From Serratia marcescens (lineage in GTDB: Bacteria > Pseudomonadota > Gammaproteobacteria > Enterobacterales > Enterobacteriaceae): DNA of 64,000 nt. The notes beneath the pieces were generated by a model, which ran no database searches, was not told the origin of the DNA, and was given only the letters and a program-made list of their open reading frames with translations. Position numbers and translations under genes: made by a program. Shown piece after piece: positions 59,325 to 64,000 of this stretch (its first letter is position 1; every line of letters starts with the position of its first letter). Location of the stretch: positions 558,001 to 622,000 of the forward strand of contig NZ_VFMJ01000001.1 of the NCBI RefSeq assembly GCF_006715005.1, read 5' to 3'.

Positions 59325-59587
59325 GTGAGTGGATTTATCCCGATGTAATTAAAAAACTTAGGTTTTCCTGTGCGGCCTTTTTAGAGGGAAAACTATCTGT
59401 GGCTGAAGTTCAATCAGAAATAGATAACGCAGGTAACAGTATTGTAGCGATAGAGGAAAAATGGTTACGGCAGGTGCTACTTGATGCGGAAAGCGATATT
59501 GAACTTTTGATCTTCACTATTGACAATGAAAAATTGACAGAGGCTGTCACACCTATCGTACAGAATATTATCAAGGCAATAAGTTAG
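59321..59587 (+). CDS. Orphan CDI immunity protein (partner of orphan tip o1)
   Basis: This 88-residue acidic protein (MSEWIYPDVIKKLRF...) has an ATG overlapping the end of the orphan toxin tip by 4 bp (ATGA), the usual arrangement for cdiA-CT/cdiI. GGAG (GTAGGAGTGAGAA) is close upstream. No family was recognised. It may still protect against sibling strains that carry this toxin tip. Confidence 0.7.
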   Translation: MSEWIYPDVIKKLRFSCAAFLEGKLSVAEVQSEIDNAGNSIVAIEEKWLRQVLLDAESDIELLIFTIDNEKLTEAVTPIVQNIIKAIS

Positions 59588-59676
59588 GATATGGCTTTGC
59601 CCCTATTTCAGCAACGTGTTATGCATCATAAATAGGCACATAATACCGTTTATGGAGGCTGCTGACCCACGCATGG

Positions 59677-59700
59677 AAACGGCTCTTCGGAGCCGTTTTA
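59677..59700 (+). terminator. Tetraloop terminator, copy 2
   Basis: Second copy of AAACGGCTC-TTCG-GAGCCGTTT with flanking TTTA, between the orphan immunity gene and the next toxin fragment. Confidence 0.88.
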
Positions 59701-59702
59701 CT

Positions 59703-59882
59703 CGGTTAGAGGGAGTGTGGAGCTTTCATATACAGATACCTAAAATAATAAAAATGATAAATTACTCTATAAATACATCAGGGTGTGTGTATCGGTGTTC
59801 TATTGATGTTATTGGGAATAAGGATATAAAAAAGTATCGAATCTCTCCGATAGCAAGTTTAAAATCAAGTTTAGATAGGTGA
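59703..59882 (+). pseudogene. Fragment of a second orphan toxin tip
   Basis: After the terminator an AT-rich open frame runs to TGA 59880-59882 (ending SPIASLKSSLDR). It has no start of its own, no homology arm and lies 5 bp before an immunity gene, as the last codons of a cdiA-CT would. The N-terminal boundary is uncertain; the toxin family was not recognised. The longer frame from 59616 merely runs through the terminator. Confidence 0.45.
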
Positions 59883-59887
59883 TCTAT

Positions 59888-60253
59888 ATGCTTACAATAG
59901 AGCAATATGAAAATAGGAAGGAAGCTCTTGTGGGAGCATCGATGGTGACTATTTGGGAAAATATTCATCCGGATAGTCTATCAGGTAAGATCTGCCTTTC
60001 TTTTTATGAGGAAAAAGAGTTATTCCTCTGGTTTATCGAGCATTTGATGAATGAGGGGATAGTAAAACTTGGCAACGGGGGCGAGTTCTTGAAGGGAACA
60101 GTGAAAGAGCAGGTCGATAAATTTAGAGCCAGTTTTCCTAATACTCCTGAAGAGATGGAGTATGGCGCTTTTAATGGATACTGGTTTTTATCTGATGCAT
60201 GCCCCGCTGGCCTTGTCTGGATTCACGAAAACGGTTATCAAGATTGGACTTAG
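59888..60253 (+). CDS. DUF596-family CDI immunity protein
   Basis: This 121-residue protein starts at 59888 (MLTIEQYENRKEALV). The pattern LTxEQYxx, the LFLWFIEHLMNEGIVKLGNGGEFLKGT block and the ending GYWFLSDACPAGLVWIHENGYQDWT are typical of the DUF596 family found next to CdiA/Rhs toxin tips. It is a probable immunity partner of the toxin fragment just upstream. It is low in GC and has its own terminator. Confidence 0.75.
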   Translation: MLTIEQYENRKEALVGASMVTIWENIHPDSLSGKICLSFYEEKELFLWFIEHLMNEGIVKLGNGGEFLKGTVKEQVDKFRASFPNTPEEMEYGAFNGYWFLSDACPAGLVWIHENGYQDWT

Positions 60254-60297
60254 ATGCTGTTATTATAAATAGTGTGTAATATTATTGTTTAACTGCT

Positions 60298-60321
60298 AAA
60301 AACCCGCTGTTGCGGGTTTTT
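60298..60321 (+). terminator. Intrinsic terminator ending the CDI cassette array
   Basis: AAAACCCGC-TGTT-GCGGGTTTTT stem-loop followed by a T-rich tract; it closes the plus-strand CDI region. Confidence 0.88.
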
Positions 60322-60462
60322 AGTTTTTTTTAAACTTATATCTATTCCCTCTCGGTTGCTATAAGTGATTCTGTTAGAGTACATATGCGTTACAAAGTAC
60401 TCTTTTTGATAATACGTCTCGCGCATAACTTGTTCTACGATATCTGTGATGAAAGTTGGCCT

Positions 60463-60678
60463 TTAACGTCCCCGCCCCGAAATTCGCAGCACCACCCCCA
60501 CCAGCAGCAGTGCAGCCCCCGAGGCATAGAGCGGGAACCAGCGCGTCCACCAGAGCGGGGAAAACAGCGGGGTGCTATTGGGATCTGCAGGCGCGTAGCC
60601 GCTATAGGTATTCAGGCCGGCGGCGATGGCGAGCATCGTCAGGCCGATAAAAAGCAGCAGGTTTGAGACGGTTGTCAT
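60463..60678 (-). CDS. Small hypothetical inner-membrane protein
   Basis: This 71-residue protein has two predicted membrane helices (residues 5-23 and 48-66) separated by a polar loop NTYSGYAPADPNSTPLF, and ends in a basic ISGRGR. AAGGA lies 8 bases before the ATG and codon use is like the chromosome. No family was recognised. It lies between the CDI array and speG. Confidence 0.65.
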   Translation of the reverse strand: MTTVSNLLLFIGLTMLAIAAGLNTYSGYAPADPNSTPLFSPLWWTRWFPLYASGAALLLVGVVLRISGRGR

Positions 60679-60837
60679 GGCATTTTTCCTTTGTAGAGGC
60701 AGAGGGTAACTCTCACTATCACTATTAATTATTGTTCGATTAATTATCTCGGATGAATATTATTTATTTCCGCATTCATCAGGCTATTTCCTGACGATAA
60801 AATAGCATCCATTAATACTAGTCGCTTATTTTCCAAT

Positions 60838-60862
60838 AAAAAACCCGCTTTCGCGGGTTTTC
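60838..60862 (-). terminator. Intrinsic terminator of speG
   Basis: Minus-strand AAAACCCGC-GAAA-GCGGGTTTTTT hairpin with T-run, 19 bp after the speG stop. Confidence 0.88.
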
Positions 60863-60880
60863 TCTTTTTCTTGCCGATCG

Positions 60881-61432
60881 TCACTTCACCAGCGGCTTAT
60901 CATTGGGCGTTTTGAACTTCGCCAGATATTGCGGCTGGAAGATGCACATGCGCAGCACGGTGCGGTATTCGCCGTTGACGAAGAACTCGTCGATCAGTTC
61001 GCCTTCCACGTTGAAGCCCAGCTTGCTGTAGATGTGGATCGCCTTCGGGTTCTCCTTGTCGACGATCAGGTACAGCTTGTACAGGTTCAACACCGAGAAA
61101 CCGTAGTCCATCGCCAGACGGGCGGCGGTGCTGGCGTAGCCTTTGCCCTGGTGGGCGGGATCGATGATGATCTGGAACTCAGCGCGACGGTGGATGTGAT
61201 CGATCTCCACCAGCTCCACCAGGCCGACCTTGGCGCCTTCGTGCTCGATGATAAAGCGGCGCTCGCTCTGATCGTGGATGTGTTTGTCGTAAAGATCGGA
61301 AAGCTCGACAAAGGCTTCGTAGGGTTCTTCAAACCAATAGCGCATGACGCTGGCGTTGTTGTCCATCTGGTGGACGAACGACAGATCGTCCCGTTCCAAT
61401 GGGCGTAACCTGACGCTGGCAGTGCTGGACAT
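60881..61432 (-). CDS. speG: Spermidine N-acetyltransferase
   Basis: The 183-residue GNAT enzyme acetylates spermidine and spermine at N1 or N8, relieving polyamine excess. It is strongly similar to E. coli SpeG across [20 protein letters not shown] and [20 protein letters not shown], with the acetyl-CoA loop [14 protein letters not shown]. The protein forms an allosteric dodecamer in related species. It is monocistronic with a terminator; in E. coli speG is located elsewhere. Confidence 0.95.
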   Translation of the reverse strand: MSSTASVRLRPLERDDLSFVHQMDNNASVMRYWFEEPYEAFVELSDLYDKHIHDQSERRFIIEHEGAKVGLVELVEIDHIHRRAEFQIIIDPAHQGKGYASTAARLAMDYGFSVLNLYKLYLIVDKENPKAIHIYSKLGFNVEGELIDEFFVNGEYRTVLRMCIFQPQYLAKFKTPNDKPLVK

Positions 61433-61491
61433 GTGGGCTCCTCTGTGCCGTGAAATTGTGCAAAGTATAACTTCACAGAATGGATGAAGGC

Positions 61492-61524
61492 GAAAAAAAA
61501 ACGGCGCCGCGTGGGCGCCGTTTA
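61492..61524 (-). terminator. Intrinsic terminator of purMN
   Basis: Minus-strand AAACGGCGCC/GGCGCCGTTT stem with loop CACGC and a following T9 run, 22 bp after the purN stop. Confidence 0.92.
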
Positions 61525-61546
61525 GGCAAGGTTCAGGCTGCGCGCA

Positions 61547-62185
61547 TCAGTCGGCGGCGTGACCTTGCTCAGGCAGGCGTTCGCCGTCCAGCCAGGCGGC
61601 GCCATCGCGCATTGCCAGGCGGCCATCGACGAACCAGCTCACCACCAGCGGGTAGATCGTGTGTTCCTGGGTTTGCACCCGTTCAATCACGTCATCTTCT
61701 TCGTCGTCAGCGAAAATTGGCACCTTGGCCTGCAAAATCACCGGGCCGCCGTCGAGCTGTTCGGTCACGAAGTGCACCGAGGTGCCGTGTTCGCTGTCGC
61801 CGTTGTCGATGGCCTGACGGTGGGTATGCAGACCCGGGTATTTCGGCAGCAGGGAAGGGTGGATGTTCAGCATGCGGCCGGCATAGCGCTGCACGAACTG
61901 CGGGCTGAGGATGCGCATGTAGCCGGCCAGCACCACCAGATCGGGCTGGTACTGGTCGATGGCGTCCGCCAACGCGGCGTCGAACGCCGCGCGATCGGCG
62001 TAAGCCTTGGCATCCAGCGCCTGGGCGGCGATGCCCGCCGCTTCGGCGCGTTGCAGGCCGTAAGCCTGCGCCTTGTTGCTGAACACCGCCACGATCTCGG
62101 CGGCGATGCGGCCCTGCTGGCAGGCGTCAATCAGCGCCTGGAGATTGCTCCCCTGGCCGGAGACCAACACCACGATCTTTTTCAT
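61547..62185 (-). CDS. purN: Phosphoribosylglycinamide formyltransferase
   Basis: The 212-residue enzyme transfers a formyl group from 10-formyl-THF to GAR in purine synthesis. Signatures are VVLVSGQGSNLQALID, VVLAGYMRILSPQFVQRYAGRMLNIHPSLLPKYPG (active-site Asn/His) and GTSVHFVTEQLDGGPVILQA (catalytic Asp). Its ATG overlaps the purM stop by one base. Confidence 0.96.
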   Translation of the reverse strand: MKKIVVLVSGQGSNLQALIDACQQGRIAAEIVAVFSNKAQAYGLQRAEAAGIAAQALDAKAYADRAAFDAALADAIDQYQPDLVVLAGYMRILSPQFVQRYAGRMLNIHPSLLPKYPGLHTHRQAIDNGDSEHGTSVHFVTEQLDGGPVILQAKVPIFADDEEDDVIERVQTQEHTIYPLVVSWFVDGRLAMRDGAAWLDGERLPEQGHAAD

Positions 62186-63222
62186 CAGTTGATGACCACT
62201 TGTTGTTCGGCGGAAGAGGCGGTCAGTTTACCGATTTTCCACGCTTTTTCACCTGCCGCGGTCAGCAGCGCGATGGCCGCTTCCACTTCGGCTTCCGGCA
62301 GGGCGATGACCATGCCTACGCCGCAGTTGAAGGTGCGGTACATTTCATGACGGCTGACGTTGCCGGCCTGCTGCAGCCAGGTGAACACTGCCGGCCACTG
62401 CCAGCTGGCTTCGTCGATCACCGCCTGCATGCCTTCCGGCAGCACGCGTGGAATGTTTTCCCAGAAGCCGCCGCCGGTGAGGTGAGCGATGGCGTGTACG
62501 TCCGCCTTCTCGATCAGCTCCAGCACGGACTTCACGTAAATTTTGGTCGGCGCCAGCAGGTGGTCGGCCAGCGGTTTGCCTTCCAGCTGGGTGGCGGTCG
62601 GATCGGTGTTGCTCACTTCCAGGATTTTGCGCACCAGCGAGTAGCCGTTGGAGTGCGGGCCGGAAGCGCCCAGGGCGATCAGCGCGTCGCCGGACTGCAC
62701 TTTGCTGCCGTCGATGATCTCGGATTTTTCGACCACGCCGACGCAGAAACCGGCCACGTCGTAGTCTTCGCCGTGGTACATGCCTGGCATTTCAGCGGTT
62801 TCGCCACCCACCAGCGCACAACCGGACTGTTTGCAGCCTTCGGCGATGCCGGTGATCACGCTGGCCGCGGTGTCCACATCTAGCTTGCCGGTGGCGTAGT
62901 AGTCGAGGAAGAACAGCGGCTCGGCGCCCTGAACCACCAGATCGTTGACGCACATCGCCACCAGATCGATGCCGATGGTGTCGTGGCGTTTCAGATCCAT
63001 CGCCAGACGCAGCTTGGTGCCCACGCCGTCGGTACCGGAAACCAGCACCGGCTCGCGGTATTTCTGCGGCAACGCACACAGGGCGCCAAACCCGCCCAGA
63101 CCGCCCATCACTTCCGGGCGACGGGTCTGTTTAACTACACCTTTGATGCGATCTACCAATGCGTTGCCTGCATCGATATCGACACCTGCGTCTTTATAGC
63201 TGAGAGAGGTTTTGTCGGTCAC
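62185..63222 (-). CDS. purM: Phosphoribosylformylglycinamidine cyclo-ligase
   Basis: The 345-residue AIR synthetase uses ATP to close FGAM to AIR. It begins with a GTG at 63222 ([13 protein letters not shown]), preceded by GGGGAA; E. coli purM also uses GTG. Longer ATG frames upstream run through the PurR box and are non-homologous. Key blocks are [33 protein letters not shown] and [16 protein letters not shown]. It is the first gene of purMN. Confidence 0.96.
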   Translation of the reverse strand: MTDKTSLSYKDAGVDIDAGNALVDRIKGVVKQTRRPEVMGGLGGFGALCALPQKYREPVLVSGTDGVGTKLRLAMDLKRHDTIGIDLVAMCVNDLVVQGAEPLFFLDYYATGKLDVDTAASVITGIAEGCKQSGCALVGGETAEMPGMYHGEDYDVAGFCVGVVEKSEIIDGSKVQSGDALIALGASGPHSNGYSLVRKILEVSNTDPTATQLEGKPLADHLLAPTKIYVKSVLELIEKADVHAIAHLTGGGFWENIPRVLPEGMQAVIDEASWQWPAVFTWLQQAGNVSRHEMYRTFNCGVGMVIALPEAEVEAAIALLTAAGEKAWKIGKLTASSAEQQVVIN

Positions 63223-63307
63223 TGCGCGATTCCCCACGACGATTTGCGGTTTGAAAACTGTGCTTCCGATGTTGATTCCGGAATAAGGCGCGGCAATTCT
63301 AACAGCG

Positions 63308-63323
63308 CAGGCAAACGTTTGCG
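63308..63323 (-). promoter_or_regulatory. PurR operator of purMN
   Basis: AGGCAAACGTTTGCGA contains the perfect palindromic core GCAAACGTTTGC and differs little from the 16-bp PurR consensus. It lies 86 bp upstream of the purM GTG, between the divergent upp and purM promoters. Confidence 0.9.
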
Positions 63324-63427
63324 AGCGGCTTGTGAACCGGCTCTGCTTTTTCGTCATCTATACTGATATTCAAACTTTTGTTGATCCCGATCGGGCTATT
63401 GTGGGTGGCGCGGCGAAAAAAAGGAGG

Positions 63428-63433
63428 TATAAT
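63428..63433 (+). promoter_or_regulatory. upp promoter -10 element
   Basis: Perfect TATAAT 45 bp upstream of the upp start; no clear -35 was assigned. Confidence 0.6.
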
Positions 63434-63477
63434 CCCGCGATTTTTTTGGCCGCAACCACCTTAATAGGAGAAAAATG

Positions 63478-64000
63478 ATGAAGATCGTTGAGGTGAAACA
63501 CCCGCTGGTAAAACACAAGCTTGGCCTGATGCGCGAAAATGACATCAGCACCAAACGCTTCCGTGAGCTGGCCTCAGAAGTGGGTAGTTTACTGACCTAT
63601 GAAGCGACCGCCGATCTGGAGACGGAAAAAGTCACCATCGAAGGCTGGTGCGGGCCAGTTGAAGTGGAACAGATCAAAGGGAAAAAGATTACCGTGGTGC
63701 CGATCCTGCGTGCAGGCCTGGGCATGATGGAAGGGGTGCTGGAGCACGTGCCGAGCGCGCGCATCAGCGTGGTGGGCGTTTACCGCGACGAAGAAACCCT
63801 GGAGCCGGTGCCGTACTTCCAGAAATTGGTTTCCAACATCGAAGAGCGCATGGCGCTGGTTGTCGACCCGATGCTGGCCACCGGCGGTTCGATGATCGCC
63901 ACTATCGATCTGCTGAAGAAAGCCGGCTGCCACAGCATCAAGGTGCTGGTCCTGGTGGCGGCGCCGGAAGGCATCGCCGCGCTGGAGAAAGCGCACCCGG
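63478..64000 (+). CDS. upp: Uracil phosphoribosyltransferase (N-terminal part)
   Basis: The gene runs off the window end; 174 of about 208 residues are present. It salvages uracil with PRPP to UMP. Identity with E. coli Upp is very high: [30 protein letters not shown] and the PRPP loop [12 protein letters not shown]. Of two tandem ATGs (63475 and 63478) the second is the family start, 7 bases after AGGAG. It is divergent from purM, as in E. coli. Confidence 0.95.
   Translation, partial: MKIVEVKHPLVKHKLGLMRENDISTKRFRELASEVGSLLTYEATADLETEKVTIEGWCGPVEVEQIKGKKITVVPILRAGLGMMEGVLEHVPSARISVVGVYRDEETLEPVPYFQKLVSNIEERMALVVDPMLATGGSMIATIDLLKKAGCHSIKVLVLVAAPEGIAALEKAHP

Noticed and set aside
58743-59700. 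The repeated hairpins as a CRISPR-like or transposon terminal repeat
   Set aside because: Only two copies, each a perfect terminator with a TTCG tetraloop; no spacers, transposase or target duplication.
59616-59705. N-terminal part of the 88-codon ORF preceding the DUF596 gene
   Set aside because: It translates through the tetraloop terminator; only the part after the hairpin resembles a toxin end.

Overview
The window is a 64 kb stretch of a GC-rich enterobacterial chromosome. Protein sequences closely match Escherichia coli K-12 families throughout, while several gene neighbourhoods differ from E. coli. The high GC, the srl/rsp/mdt-bae/ppk-ppx/pur gene set and the two-partner secretion locus fit the genus Serratia (S. 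marcescens-like); the species call is inference. No rRNA, tRNA, CRISPR array, prophage or insertion sequence was seen.

Layout. 1-1 kb: end of thiD and a periplasmic lysozyme inhibitor (ivy). 1-6 kb (minus): complete sorbitol operon srlA-srlE-srlB-srlD-gutM-srlR-gutQ with a CRP-like promoter site. 6-7.3 kb: class I aldolase fbaB. 7.4-14.8 kb (minus): an expanded rsp-type sugar-acid cluster (rspA, rspB, two MFS carriers, a mannitol-dehydrogenase-family enzyme and a GntR/FCD repressor). 14.9-18.1 kb: yegS, the CRP-controlled sRNA cyaR, trhP (yegQ) and yegP. 18.4-19.1 kb: a vapBC toxin-antitoxin pair lying between yegP and baeR. 19.1-30.1 kb (minus): mdtABCD-baeSR, an RND multidrug exporter with its envelope-stress two-component system. 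30.4-36 kb: aldo/keto reductase, FMN-binding protein, acetyltransferase, yegD and an Ada-AlkA fusion. 36-41.4 kb: the large diguanylate cyclase dgcE, mgtE and yfgG. 41.6-50.3 kb: ppx-ppk divergent from a second phosphate transporter pstCAB that lacks pstS and is preceded by a Pho box; this joins phosphate uptake to polyphosphate metabolism. 50.4-60.3 kb: a contact-dependent inhibition (CDI) locus. 60.4-64 kb: a small membrane protein, speG, purN-purM under a PurR box, and divergent upp (cut by the window end).

The most interesting part is the CDI locus: an outer-membrane transporter (cdiB), a 2019-residue exoprotein (cdiA) ending in a predicted deaminase toxin, an immunity gene, and then a graveyard of exchangeable toxin/immunity cassettes. 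The first orphan cassette carries a 242-bp copy of a conserved cdiA segment, joined to an unrelated toxin tip and its immunity gene. That copy has two compensating single-base frameshifts. A second orphan cassette has a toxin-tip fragment and a DUF596 immunity gene, and a 3' remnant of another DUF596 gene lies immediately after the active immunity gene. Identical tetraloop terminators punctuate the cassettes. Base composition drops sharply in the toxin tips, the immunity genes and two internal blocks of cdiA, consistent with module exchange.
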